64,000 nucleotides of DNA from Chitinophaga qingshengii (GCF_014529935.1 NZ_JACVFC010000004.1:558001-622000); one strand, 5' to 3'; positions 44,616 to 53,440 are shown, counted from the stretch's first letter. Program-made: numbers and translations. Notes: a model not told the origin generated them from the sequence alone.

Positions 44616-45515
44616 ATGAAAATTGCTACTTTCGACATCCGCCGGCCTTACCATCCCGTTTCTCTGACCCCTGTTTTAAAGTGCGTGTTCGCTGTTTTGT
44701 TATTGTGCACTACGATAAGTGTGCAGGCACAAAAGATTAAATCGCCCGCTGATCTGTCGGTGAGCGATGACCCGGCGAAGGGAACCTCTACTGCTACCGG
44801 TACAACCTTGTTCTGTAAGGAGCAGTCCGGATTTAAACTCACCTCCAGTGCCACAGATCCTACCGTGACAACCGGCACGCCGGTGCCCTATACCAGTTGG
44901 GCATGGAAAGAGATTGATGCAAACGGAGATCCGGTGGACTTGCCCGCCGGCACCTTCACCGCGGCAAACGAAGTGCTGACAGTAGCTTCCGCCACCCCTG
45001 GCTGGCATACCTACCAGGTGATAGCTTCCACCGGCGCATCTGAGTGTCCGGCCGATGCGGTGATCTTCACGGTTTATGTATTACCTGATCTTACGGTTAC
45101 ATCCGTTGTAGATCCTTCTACTACTTCACTTAAATATTGTGCCGCGAATGGCGCGCCAACCGGTACTAATGCCATTAAAATGAACAGCACCGTAACATTT
45201 GCTACTGCGCCAAGAAAAGTAAAAGGGTTGAGAGACCTGACAGTGGATGATTTTGAACTGACCTATTCCTGGTCTAAAGAAGAAGTGGGTGTGACCGGAT
45301 CAAAGACAGAGGTAGGTACAGATGCAAACTATACAGTGACAGAACCTGCTGTAACCGCCACGGGAGGCGCCGACAGGAAATTTACCTACAGCGTAAAAGT
45401 AACCTATAAAGTGAAGGGCTGTGGTGATTATGCAGCTACCACTCAATCCGGTTCCAACCCGGCTGTTATCACCGTTACACCTAAACCTGGTAAACCGGTT
45501 ATTACGATCCAGTAA
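44616..45515 (+). CDS. Secreted protein with Ig-like domains, function unknown
   Basis: 299 residues. A long N-terminal leader contains a hydrophobic helix (VFAVLLLCTTISVQAQ, ~28-43). The body has Ser/Thr-rich beta units with single cysteines, as in Ig-like adhesin repeats (FCKEQSGFKLTSSATDPTVT; YTSWAWKEIDANGDPVDLPA; FTYSVKVTYKVKGCGDYAAT). It ends TPKPGKPVITIQ, a tail shared with the preceding gene product. It starts 3 bp after that gene and is the second gene of the surface operon. Confidence 0.7.
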   Translation: MKIATFDIRRPYHPVSLTPVLKCVFAVLLLCTTISVQAQKIKSPADLSVSDDPAKGTSTATGTTLFCKEQSGFKLTSSATDPTVTTGTPVPYTSWAWKEIDANGDPVDLPAGTFTAANEVLTVASATPGWHTYQVIASTGASECPADAVIFTVYVLPDLTVTSVVDPSTTSLKYCAANGAPTGTNAIKMNSTVTFATAPRKVKGLRDLTVDDFELTYSWSKEEVGVTGSKTEVGTDANYTVTEPAVTATGGADRKFTYSVKVTYKVKGCGDYAATTQSGSNPAVITVTPKPGKPVITIQ

Positions 45516-45522
45516 TCCGCTT

Positions 45523-46455
45523 ATGGGTAAAAAAGTAGCCGTTATTATTTTTTTCCTGTGTTGGTGGTTGACTGCTGTTGCGCAGCAACCGCCAACCAGG
45601 TATATCATGCCTGGTCAGCAGGTAAAACTGACCGCTGCCACTTCAGATGCTTTGCACTACCGGTGGTACCGTGATGGTATTCCTGTGTCCGGCGCCGCCG
45701 GGAAGGAATACATCACCTCTACGCCGGGCAGGTATACCGTGGAAGCATATAACGGTGACGGATGTATGTCGGACCGGTCGGACCCGGTGATAATCGCTGA
45801 AATAACCGGACCTGGCCCGGATGCCGATATGCAGATCATTAAAACTGCCGACAATGGGAATGTCCGGGTGAATAGCACCTTCAATTACTATCTGACCGTG
45901 GTGAACAAAGGGCCTGCCAGTGCATCCGGTATTGTGGTAACGGATAAACTGCCGCGTCATGTTGCTTATGACGGCCTGTTTGGACCGACGGTAGGCGCAG
46001 CCGTTTACCAGGCCAGCGAGCATACGATATTATGGAATATAGATGCGCTGAAAACCGGTGCCACCGCTTCTTTGACTATCAAAGTAAAAGTGCTCGAAGG
46101 GGGACAAATCAATAATACAGCCACTGTTACCGCCCATGAAAATGACGACCAACTGCAGAACAATTCCAGTACCCACCAGCTGAAAGTACTGGCGCTGCAT
46201 ATTCCTAACGCCATTACGCCCAATGGAGATGGCGTGAATGAGGTGTTTGTGATCAGCGGACTGGAAGCTTATCCCGTTAATGAACTGACTATCCTGAACC
46301 GCTGGGGTAACCATGTATTTGAGCAGAAAGGCTATACACAAAACTGGAGCGGGAAGGGATTGAACGCCGGTACTTATTTCTACCTGCTGCGGGTAAAGGA
46401 TGAAACCGGCCAGTGGCAGGAGTTTAAAGGGTATATCACGTTACTGAAGCCATAA
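45523..46455 (+). CDS. Secreted protein with DUF11 repeat and gliding-motility C-terminal sorting domain
   Basis: 310 residues from the ATG at 45523 (the frame is open earlier inside the previous gene). Signal peptide ~1-20 (VAQQ). An Ig-like unit (LHYRWYRDGIPVSGAAG), a DUF11/conserved-repeat domain (~105-225: FNYYLTVVNKGPASASGIVV; NTATVTAHENDD), then the type-B T9SS C-terminal domain (IPNAITPNGDGVNEVF; LNRWGNHVFEQ; WSGKGLNAGTYFYLL). That domain directs export through the type IX secretion system and surface attachment, and it is commonly coded next to a PorP/SprF gene, as here. Confidence 0.85.
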   Translation: MGKKVAVIIFFLCWWLTAVAQQPPTRYIMPGQQVKLTAATSDALHYRWYRDGIPVSGAAGKEYITSTPGRYTVEAYNGDGCMSDRSDPVIIAEITGPGPDADMQIIKTADNGNVRVNSTFNYYLTVVNKGPASASGIVVTDKLPRHVAYDGLFGPTVGAAVYQASEHTILWNIDALKTGATASLTIKVKVLEGGQINNTATVTAHENDDQLQNNSSTHQLKVLALHIPNAITPNGDGVNEVFVISGLEAYPVNELTILNRWGNHVFEQKGYTQNWSGKGLNAGTYFYLLRVKDETGQWQEFKGYITLLKP

Positions 46456-46464
46456 CTGTTTACT

Positions 46465-47463
46465 ATGTGTATCAAAAAATATGTTGTTTTCCTGGCAGGT
46501 TTCTTTTGCTGTTGGCAGAAGGTATACGCACAACAGGATGCACAGTTCACCCAGTATATTTTTAATGGTATCTACCTTAATCCTGCTTACGCGGGATACC
46601 GGCAGGAGTTCAATGCCCATGCCTTTTACCGGCATCAGTGGGTAGGGGTGCCTGGTGCGCCGGAAACGATGTCCCTGGCAGTAGATGGCAGTGTGAATAA
46701 CGACCGGGTAGGATTGGCCCTGCAGGTTTCGCAGGATAAAACAGGCGCACAAAGTCAGTTAGCTGCCTATGGTAATTATGCCTATCGTATCCCGCTGGGC
46801 GACGAAACGGGGCGGCTGGCCCTGGGCATTGGTGCTGGTATTGTGCAGCAGGGGCTTAACCCGAATGAACTGGATTTTAATAACCCGAATGAACCTGATC
46901 TGGCAGGCGCCACACAGCATATGCTGCTGTTCGATGTGCGTGCCGGTGCTTATTATACTACGGAAAATTGGTTTGTGGGTTTTTCGGCAGATAATCTCAC
47001 CGCTCAGTACCAGGCCAAAAACAAGCCGCTGGGCCACTTCATCCCGGTACCCAAGCCGCATTTTTATTTGACCGCCGGCGCTATGTTTCGGATAAATGAC
47101 GACGTATACCTGAAACCATCTTTTCTGCTGAAAGAGGATCGTGCCGGTCCTACCAACCTGGACCTGAATATGTTTGTATTACTGAAGGAGGTAGTGTGGG
47201 TAGGAGGAGGATACCGCACGGCAGTGGGATTGTTTAACAAACCGGAACTGCAGCCCGGGCTGACTAAGTCAAGCGCCGTGGTAGCGATGGCGGAAGTATT
47301 CGTCCTGCCGGAATTAAGGATCGGATACGCGTTTGACTATGCTTTGAACAAATACCGGACCTACAACAACGGTACCCATGAAATATCCGTAGGGTATTAT
47401 TTTAAGAGAATGGACAATGTCAGGAGAAATTCTTTACGTCAGCTAAGATGTTCGTACTTTTGA
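46465..47463 (+). CDS. PorP/SprF-family type IX secretion outer-membrane protein
   Basis: 332 residues. Signal peptide ~1-22 (VYAQQ). The family start QDAQFTQYIFNGIYLNPAYA and YRHQWVGVPGAPET are followed by the beta-barrel strands of PorP/SprF (RVGLALQVSQDKTGAQSQ; RIGYAFDYALNKYRTYNNGT; HEISVGYYF). Proteins of this family work with a partner that carries a type-B C-terminal domain and help it to the cell surface; the gene just upstream codes for such a partner. It is one gene before the end of the operon. Confidence 0.92.
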   Translation: MCIKKYVVFLAGFFCCWQKVYAQQDAQFTQYIFNGIYLNPAYAGYRQEFNAHAFYRHQWVGVPGAPETMSLAVDGSVNNDRVGLALQVSQDKTGAQSQLAAYGNYAYRIPLGDETGRLALGIGAGIVQQGLNPNELDFNNPNEPDLAGATQHMLLFDVRAGAYYTTENWFVGFSADNLTAQYQAKNKPLGHFIPVPKPHFYLTAGAMFRINDDVYLKPSFLLKEDRAGPTNLDLNMFVLLKEVVWVGGGYRTAVGLFNKPELQPGLTKSSAVVAMAEVFVLPELRIGYAFDYALNKYRTYNNGTHEISVGYYFKRMDNVRRNSLRQLRCSYF

Positions 47464-47475
47464 GAAACGCCCATC

Positions 47476-47985
47476 ATGAGAATCTTTTTGGTCATCTTCC
47501 TGTTGCTTCCGTTTCAGTATGCTTTCAGTCAAAGTCTTACCCTGGCAGATTTTGATACCATTGTTTCAAAACAACATCAACAAAAGGGATTAACGCCGGA
47601 TGTTTACCGTTTTATAAATGGCAAGATTGATTTCGCATCTATTTATGGTAGTAATGCCAGCAATGGGGACTTCCGGCTGAAGGGAGAAACATTTAAGAAA
47701 AGGAAGACTAAAGAGCTGCTTTGGGTGGAAATAAAAGAACATGATGCCCGAAGGAAACTGATCACTTGTTCCATGGGATATACGGCGCCGGCGTTGGTCA
47801 TCTCAAAAATGAAGGAAGATTTACTCCGAAATGGTTATAAGTACCGGAAAAAGAAAAAATATTATATCAAACGGAAGAACAGAAGGGAATACATGACGGC
47901 TGAAGTGAAAAAGCATAGTGTTTATGTATCGGAGTTTGATGACCAGCCTGAGATACTGTTTACGGGCGTTAAACAACTCAAATAA
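47476..47985 (+). CDS. Small secreted basic protein, function unknown
   Basis: 169 residues. Signal peptide ~1-18 (FQYAFSQ). The mature part is Lys/Tyr-rich (KETFKKRKTKELLW-like stretch; YKYRKKKKYYIKRKNRREYM) and beta-like at the end. No family is recognised. It starts 12 bp after the PorP/SprF gene, so it probably belongs to the same surface system; a periplasmic or surface accessory role is a guess. Confidence 0.6.
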   Translation: MRIFLVIFLLLPFQYAFSQSLTLADFDTIVSKQHQQKGLTPDVYRFINGKIDFASIYGSNASNGDFRLKGETFKKRKTKELLWVEIKEHDARRKLITCSMGYTAPALVISKMKEDLLRNGYKYRKKKKYYIKRKNRREYMTAEVKKHSVYVSEFDDQPEILFTGVKQLK

Positions 47986-47995
47986 AGAGCGGTAA

Positions 47996-48598
47996 TTATT
48001 CCGTTCGTCTCAATAAACGGATACCAAAATCCCGGTTGTATTCCCTGCTAAAGACTTTCCATAGTAACCCCAGGCCAGCTTCCAGATCCAGCATGTCGGC
48101 TTCGGTTTTTATCACTACGGGATCAAACCCGATTTCCCGGATAAGCAATGCAACGATGTTTACCGCCGCTTCGTCGGTGCCGGTGATAAACGAGCTGGCG
48201 GGTATGTTATCAAACCGGGGCTGGGAAAGGATTTCCCAGGGCGCCAAATGAAACGCCCTCACCACGCGTGCGCCAGCGGCTAATTTCACCACTTCCCGCA
48301 GGGAAGACTTGTCCATCCGGTTGAGGCTATTAATGATGATCTTGTTTTGGAAATCGCCCGTCTGTTGCAGGATAATGTCTGTTTCGGCTGCTGGAGCTGC
48401 CAATAAAATAATATCCCCAAAGGCAATGGCTTCGTTTACAGTGCCTGTCTTTGCAGTGTGGTGGGTGGCCTGTAGCAATGCCTGCATCTTTGCACTTTCC
48501 GGGTGCCGGGAGCTAAACATTACCTGATGTCCCTGTGCGGCCCAGAGTGTTCCCAGTGTACCGCCGATATTGCCGGCGCCTATTGTTGCGATTTTCAT
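47996..48598 (-). CDS. F420/NADP oxidoreductase-like (NADPH-dependent reductase)
   Basis: 200 residues. N-terminal Rossmann motif GAGNIGGTLG (7-16) followed by SSRHPE, the usual NADP phosphate-binding segment of the F420-dependent NADP reductase family. Later VVRAFHLAPWEILSQP is close to the family's VKAFN region. The short C-terminal domain and lack of F420 genes argue for an NAD(P)-dependent enzyme of unknown substrate. It starts 51 bp after the AraC regulator gene stop on the same strand. Confidence 0.8.
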   Translation of the reverse strand: MKIATIGAGNIGGTLGTLWAAQGHQVMFSSRHPESAKMQALLQATHHTAKTGTVNEAIAFGDIILLAAPAAETDIILQQTGDFQNKIIINSLNRMDKSSLREVVKLAAGARVVRAFHLAPWEILSQPRFDNIPASSFITGTDEAAVNIVALLIREIGFDPVVIKTEADMLDLEAGLGLLWKVFSREYNRDFGIRLLRRTE

Positions 48599-48649
48599 GT
48601 GAATATACTTTGCCCCAAAGTTAGCCGGCTGTCAATCCGGGAAATTGTA

Positions 48650-49426
48650 TCAGTGCGACATGGTACAACTTTTATATTCTTTGGGTGTGATGTTCAGCAT
48701 AGCCCTGCAATCGGCGATAAAATGGGACTGGTCAAAATAACCGGCTTCATAAGCTATATCGCTCAGTTTCTGATAACGGTTTTGTTCCAGCAGGTTACGG
48801 GCTTTCTCCCATCTTACCATTCGCCTGTATTGCCGCATGTTGATGCCCACCAGTTGCCGAAAGCATCTTTCAATCTGTCGGTTACTGAGAGTTGTAGCGG
48901 TTTTGATCGTTTCCAGCGCGGGGAAATCTGTAGTATAACGGAGGGTATCTGCCATCCGGTAGATGAGTTGACGCGTGGGAGAAGGCGCCTGGAGCCTGTT
49001 TAACAGGAAGGTTTCTACCAGTTGTATGCGGGTATCCAGCCGGGAAACAGGTTGAAGTGTTTCATACAACTGGTAAATATCGGGGCCAAAAAGATCCGCA
49101 GCATCTATCAGCAGGTTGTTGATTTCGTGGAGAGGCAGCTTCACGAAGGCGCTGGCGCCGTAGGCTGTGAAACGTATATTTAGAGCGTCATGATCGGCCC
49201 CCTCAGTTCGGTGCAGGTAAAAGGGCCGTTCCTGGTGACCGATCACCGCAATTTTTAACCGGGCACCTTCGTAGCGGGAATGATGGCCAAAATCCATGAC
49301 CAGCGAAATACCGGCGTGTGGCGGAATATACTTCGAAGGGGCTTCCTTTCCTGACACCTGTATGTAGGTATCCACATAAGGAAGCAGCGGTTGCGCGAAT
49401 GGTTTTCGTTCCTGGAATGTTGCCAT
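48650..49426 (-). CDS. AraC-family transcriptional regulator
   Basis: 258 residues. The N-terminal ~150 residues are a ligand-binding-like domain of the kind that starts with PLLPYVDTYIQVSG and IPPHAGISLVMDFG (DUF6597-type). The C-terminal ~100 residues hold two HTH units (LSNRQIERCFRQLVGINMRQ; LSDIAYEAGYFDQSHFIADC; NITPKEYK). It probably controls the reductase gene downstream and perhaps the divergent DUF1345 gene (gap of 109 bp). Confidence 0.88.
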   Translation of the reverse strand: MATFQERKPFAQPLLPYVDTYIQVSGKEAPSKYIPPHAGISLVMDFGHHSRYEGARLKIAVIGHQERPFYLHRTEGADHDALNIRFTAYGASAFVKLPLHEINNLLIDAADLFGPDIYQLYETLQPVSRLDTRIQLVETFLLNRLQAPSPTRQLIYRMADTLRYTTDFPALETIKTATTLSNRQIERCFRQLVGINMRQYRRMVRWEKARNLLEQNRYQKLSDIAYEAGYFDQSHFIADCRAMLNITPKEYKSCTMSH

Positions 49427-49535
49427 ATACTACCGGATCGGTGTTTGTAAAATTACGGCAAACCGGCGGGAATAAATGCCGTACCGCCGCCGAAAAGTGC
49501 TATTTTTAACGGGTACTTTCTCAAACCCGGATCTT

Positions 49536-50213
49536 ATGACAAGACGGAGAATGCTCAAAGATGTCCTCCACCTTTATCCCTTACGGCGTATCCTGATCAG
49601 CCTGGGACTTACCGCCATCGTTTTCGTTATCCTGTATATGGGCGGAGCGGTTATCAGTCCTTTGGTGTTTTATGTGCTTTTATGGGATGTTTTTGCCCTT
49701 TCCTATATAGCTACCGCCTGGGTGGTATTCGTGCGGCGTACGGTGCCTGAAATTCGCAGCTGGGCCCGTGTGGATGATGGGAGTCGCAGCTTCGTGACAT
49801 TTCTCCTGTTATTATCCTCGTTTGCCAGCATGGTAACGGTCGTATTGCTGATGGTATCGGGACAGGAGAAAGAAACCATTTACCTGCCGGTGGCGATTAC
49901 CGGGATATTGTCGTCCTGGGCGCTGGTACATACCACCTACAGCTTTCACTATGCACACCTGTATTATGATGATGATGAAAACGATACCAGCCGTCATGCC
50001 GGCGGACTGGATTTTCCCCAGGAAAAACATCCGGACTACCTGGACTTCGCCTATTTCTCTTTTGTGATCGGTATGACCTTCCAGGTATCTGATGTACAAA
50101 TCGGGAACCGTATTCTCCGGCGTACCGTACTGGTACATGGATTGTTGTCCTACATCCTGAATACGTTTGTGGTGGCATTAACCATCAACCTGATTGCGGG
50201 GCTGAAACATTAA
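49536..50213 (+). CDS. DUF1345 membrane protein
   Basis: 225 residues from the ATG at 49536 (an earlier ATG at 49476 adds 20 residues with no family match). Six or so membrane helices (LISLGLTAIVFVILYMGGAV; FVTFLLLLSSFASMVTVVLL). The DUF1345 signature is present: WALVHTTYSFHYAHLYY, DYLDFAYFSFVIGMTFQVSD, and RRTVLVHGLLSYILNTFVVA. Inner-membrane protein of unknown function. Confidence 0.88.
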   Translation: MTRRRMLKDVLHLYPLRRILISLGLTAIVFVILYMGGAVISPLVFYVLLWDVFALSYIATAWVVFVRRTVPEIRSWARVDDGSRSFVTFLLLLSSFASMVTVVLLMVSGQEKETIYLPVAITGILSSWALVHTTYSFHYAHLYYDDDENDTSRHAGGLDFPQEKHPDYLDFAYFSFVIGMTFQVSDVQIGNRILRRTVLVHGLLSYILNTFVVALTINLIAGLKH

Positions 50214-50304
50214 TGCAGTATGTTGCGTTATCATTGCATACCTGGTAAAAAACAGGGGGTAGGAATAAGTTGATCATCTCCCGAAAAAATAATTCAAAAA
50301 AAAT

Positions 50305-50334
50305 TTTGTGAAATAAAACTATTCCCTATCTTTG
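50305..50334 (+). promoter_or_regulatory. Promoter of tRNA-Glu, copy 2
   Basis: TTTG (50305-50308), 18 nt, TATCTTTG (50327-50334), 18 bp before the tRNA. The leader CAATCCCAAAACG is shared with copy 1. Confidence 0.75.
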
Positions 50335-50352
50335 CAATCCCAAAACGGAAAC

Positions 50353-50424
50353 GCCGCGTTGGTCAAGGGGTTAAGACGCCTCCCTTTCACGGAGGAATCA
50401 CGGGTTCGATTCCCGTACGTGGTA
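50353..50424 (+). tRNA. tRNA-Glu (anticodon TTC), copy 2
   Basis: Identical in all 72 positions to the tRNA-Glu at 42805-42876, with the same orientation, leader and spacing to a promoter. CCA is not encoded. Confidence 0.95.
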
Positions 50425-50425
50425 C

Positions 50426-50457
50426 AAAAAAAGCCTGCAAATTTTGCAGGCTTTTTT
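50426..50457 (+). terminator. Terminator of tRNA-Glu copy 2
   Basis: An AAAAAAAGCCTGCAAA hairpin pairs with TTTGCAGGCTTTTTT. Its sequence differs from the terminator of copy 1. It may also stop transcripts of the converging S66 peptidase gene. Confidence 0.85.
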
Positions 50458-50472
50458 ATTGTTGGTATAGCT

Positions 50473-51510
50473 TCATATCACACCACTTTCCAAAATCGAA
50501 AAGGTTTTATCCGGAGAGTTGATCTCCGCTAACCTGCCATAAGGAAGGGTAAACGATGGAGCGGTATGTCCGAAATCCATTTGGGTAATAACAGGTAGCT
50601 CATCTAATCCTTCTTCATCCAGTACTTTTAATAATTCCGTTTCATACTCCGCTGCGTAGCAATTGTCGTAAGGCCTGCCGAAAATAATGCCGCTGGCCTG
50701 CTGCAGAATCCCCATCATCGCGTAATTTCTTAACCAGTATCTTACCAACTCCGGCCTGGGTTTATCTTCAGAAGTTTCAAAAAACAAAATGCCCTCTTTC
50801 CAGGTGTCCAGGGTGGGCCAGTACGCCGTGCCTTTCAGCATTTCCATTACTTCCATACAACCACCTATCAACCGGCCCCTTGCGATGGTATTGCCACGGA
50901 CAAAACGCCATCCGGTAGCTGGTGTCAGTTTTCGCCTGGTGTGCTGTAAAGACACATCAAACCAATCGAGATGTTCGGTGGTCCATCCTGCGGTGTTGGG
51001 AAGAATCTCACCGATAACACCGGACGAAAAAAGTGTGCTGTTGATATCATCGATCTGATAGGGAAACATGGCTACGTTTTCAGCGAACCCCGTTAACACA
51101 GAAGTGCCGTAAAATGAACCCAGTCCGGCTTTCAGACAAAGGAAATGCGTGATGGTGCTATCAGAAAAACCCAGAAAAATTTTGGGGTTGTTTTTAATAA
51201 CAGCTATATCAACATACTTCAAAATGCGTACGCTGTCATCGCCGCCGATATTGGAGATGATAGCTTTGATGGAAGGATCAGCAAAGGCTTCCATTAAATC
51301 TTCGGCCCTGGCCTGCGGATGTTTGTATATCCAGTCAGCCGGTTTTAATGCGTGCCGGGTTTCTACTACATCGAGCTTGAAAATCTCCTTCAATCGTTCT
51401 TTTCCTATGGCATAACGATGTGGTAAATCGCCTGCACCTCCCCAGGAAAGGGAAATAGTAGCTACTTTGTCGCCACTGTTTAAACCTTTGGGGGTTATTA
51501 AATTCATCAT
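50473..51510 (-). CDS. S66-family peptidase (LD-carboxypeptidase/MccF-like)
   Basis: 345 residues. S66 motifs: VATISLSWGGAGDLPHRYAI, IISNIGGDDSVRIL, the nucleophile Ser in IFLGFSDSTITHF, GTSVLTGFAEN, FFETSED and a C-terminal TQMDFGHTAPSFTLPYG with the catalytic His. Members either cut LD-bonds in peptidoglycan or, in the MccF branch, cleave microcin C-type peptide-nucleotides; the GGDDS loop favours the MccF-like branch. No signal peptide, so cytoplasmic. Last gene of a four-gene minus-strand run. Confidence 0.88.
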   Translation of the reverse strand: MMNLITPKGLNSGDKVATISLSWGGAGDLPHRYAIGKERLKEIFKLDVVETRHALKPADWIYKHPQARAEDLMEAFADPSIKAIISNIGGDDSVRILKYVDIAVIKNNPKIFLGFSDSTITHFLCLKAGLGSFYGTSVLTGFAENVAMFPYQIDDINSTLFSSGVIGEILPNTAGWTTEHLDWFDVSLQHTRRKLTPATGWRFVRGNTIARGRLIGGCMEVMEMLKGTAYWPTLDTWKEGILFFETSEDKPRPELVRYWLRNYAMMGILQQASGIIFGRPYDNCYAAEYETELLKVLDEEGLDELPVITQMDFGHTAPSFTLPYGRLAEINSPDKTFSILESGVI

Positions 51511-51548
51511 AAAATTTCCTATGCCGTTCAGTATTAAAGGTATGCCGA

Positions 51549-52484
51549 TCAGGAATCTCCTGATGTTACGTTGTTGAGAAAAGTAGTGGTTGGCACAAAA
51601 AACAAGGTGCCGGTTACGGGGGTGCTAAAATCCAGCAGCCTGTCATAGTTGCCGGCGGGAGAACCTACAAACATATTGGTCAGCATTTTTTTTACCGTGC
51701 TGAATGTGCTGGCATAGGCAATAAAATAGGTTCCCATTTCATTGGTGGCCATATTCCCGAAAGGCATGTTATCCCGGATGATTTTAAAATCATCGCCAAC
51801 ATTGGCCAGGGCACTATGCGCGTTTGCGGGTTTAACATCATCGGGCATTTCAATGTCGCTGTATTTATACCTGCCAAAAACTTTTTCCTGTTCTTCCTGT
51901 GGTAATGCTTTGAAGGCGGTTAAATCATGCATGTATTTTTGTACAAAAAGATAGCTCCCTCCTGTATAAGCTGCGTCATTATCACCCACCAGGCCGAAGT
52001 AGGAACGTTGTTTTTCCCCACGCGGATTTTCAGTACCATCAACAAAACCTAAAATAGACCGGCCGTCCCAGTACCGGAAGCCGTGGACTTCTTCCACACA
52101 GGAGGCAACAGGTTCCAGGTATGAAGAGAGCGCTGCGGTCATATCATAACAAATGCTGATGTCATTGCCTTTGATATGAAAATGTAAATCCCCTTTTGTG
52201 GAAACGGCGGTATGTTTTTGTCCTGCTATCGGTGCAAAGTTTTCCAGTTCTTTAGGCAGCGGAACAGGCAATTTAAGCCGGTGCCAGGCATCATAGCCGA
52301 TACCCATAATACAACATACTCCACCATCGGGAAACCGCGTATCATTGGAATGATTAAGATTGATGACCAGTTTGCAGACCCTTGCGAAAGCATCGGTGAC
52401 GTCCATATCGTTTTTAAAATTCCAGACCATGAAAATGGTATTGTTTCCCTGATCGTTTATTATATTCTGTGGTACCTGGTCCAT
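51549..52484 (-). CDS. DyP-type heme peroxidase
   Basis: 311 residues. The DyP hallmark GFVDGTENPRG holds the distal Asp; the haem-side region NAHSALAN includes the likely proximal His, and a late GTYFIAYAST strand matches the fold. There is no Tat signal, so it is cytoplasmic or exported as encapsulin cargo, but no encapsulin gene or C-terminal cargo tag is visible here. It oxidises dyes, phenols or haem precursors with H2O2. 38 bp separate it from the S66 gene. Confidence 0.9.
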   Translation of the reverse strand: MDQVPQNIINDQGNNTIFMVWNFKNDMDVTDAFARVCKLVINLNHSNDTRFPDGGVCCIMGIGYDAWHRLKLPVPLPKELENFAPIAGQKHTAVSTKGDLHFHIKGNDISICYDMTAALSSYLEPVASCVEEVHGFRYWDGRSILGFVDGTENPRGEKQRSYFGLVGDNDAAYTGGSYLFVQKYMHDLTAFKALPQEEQEKVFGRYKYSDIEMPDDVKPANAHSALANVGDDFKIIRDNMPFGNMATNEMGTYFIAYASTFSTVKKMLTNMFVGSPAGNYDRLLDFSTPVTGTLFFVPTTTFLNNVTSGDS

Positions 52485-52528
52485 AGTTAGGAGTGATGTT
52501 TTTCGGTTGTTAATTATTTTCTGAATAC

Positions 52529-53440
52529 CTAGTCAATAATGTGATGACCACTTTTTTCGTCGGTTGCTGTCGGCAGCCCCGCCAGTTCAAAAATAGTATG
52601 ATTTATCATTCGGCACATCGCATTCAGGGCCAGGTCATTGGCTTCGGTGCCAAAAGGTTCTTCAATTTCATCGGCAATCGCCTCAAAAGCAACAAAGGTG
52701 TATCCTATAAAAGCGACAATGAATGGCGTGAACCATCCGAGACTGTCCACCAGTCCAAAGGGTAATAAAAAACAATAGATATATACCGTCCGGTGCAGCA
52801 GCACCCGGTAGCTATAGGGGAGTGGCGTGGAAATAATCCGCTCACAGCCACCTACTACTTCCTCCAGTTTGTCGAGATTTTCATCGAAGCGTGCCTGTTG
52901 TAAGGAGTCAATATGGTTCTCCTGCCGTTTTTGCTGCACCCATGTTGCCATGAGCTTTGTCAATATTACCGGTTTATATTGAGCGGTCATCACCAGGTTT
53001 AATTGTTGTTCGGGAAGACGTGTTTCCAGGTCCTTCCGGGGATCGGTGCCACGCAACTGATGTTTTAAAGCATACGGGAAAGCACTGAGCAGTTGTATGA
53101 ATGCGCTGGCATCGGACGTTGCAGTATTTCCCAGGGTTAATGCCTGACGTGCCAGTGACCGTGTGTGATTGAGCAGCGCGCCCCAGAGTTTGCGTCCTTC
53201 CCAGAAACGATCGTAACTGGCGCTGTTGCGGAATCCGAGAAACAGGGCCAGTACAAATCCAAACAAGGTGAAAGGCGCCGGATTCAACGGTACTTTAAAG
53301 GAGAAGATCGTTCCCCGGAGATATACTATAACAGCAGAAAACAACAGCAACAGAAGCAGCCGGGGTAACAAACGCGGCAACACAGAGCCGTGCCACACAA
53401 AAAGCATTCTGAACCAGTGCTCTTTTTTTTTGATAATCAT
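52529..53440 (-). CDS. Bestrophin-family channel protein
   Basis: 303 residues. Helices near the N-terminus (LLLLLFSAVIVYLRGTIFSF; FVLALFLGFRNSASYDRFWE, including the neck-like FRNSASYDRFWEGRKLWG) and a later TVYIYCFLLPFGLVDSLGWF are diagnostic. The C-terminal half has EIEEPFGTEANDLALNAM. Bacterial bestrophins form pentameric ion channels. 51 bp downstream of the YdeP-like gene. Confidence 0.9.
   Translation of the reverse strand: MIIKKKEHWFRMLFVWHGSVLPRLLPRLLLLLLFSAVIVYLRGTIFSFKVPLNPAPFTLFGFVLALFLGFRNSASYDRFWEGRKLWGALLNHTRSLARQALTLGNTATSDASAFIQLLSAFPYALKHQLRGTDPRKDLETRLPEQQLNLVMTAQYKPVILTKLMATWVQQKRQENHIDSLQQARFDENLDKLEEVVGGCERIISTPLPYSYRVLLHRTVYIYCFLLPFGLVDSLGWFTPFIVAFIGYTFVAFEAIADEIEEPFGTEANDLALNAMCRMINHTIFELAGLPTATDEKSGHHIID

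Noticed and set aside
51549..52484. Encapsulin cargo system around the DyP peroxidase
   Set aside because: No encapsulin shell gene is nearby and the C-terminus has no clear cargo tag.
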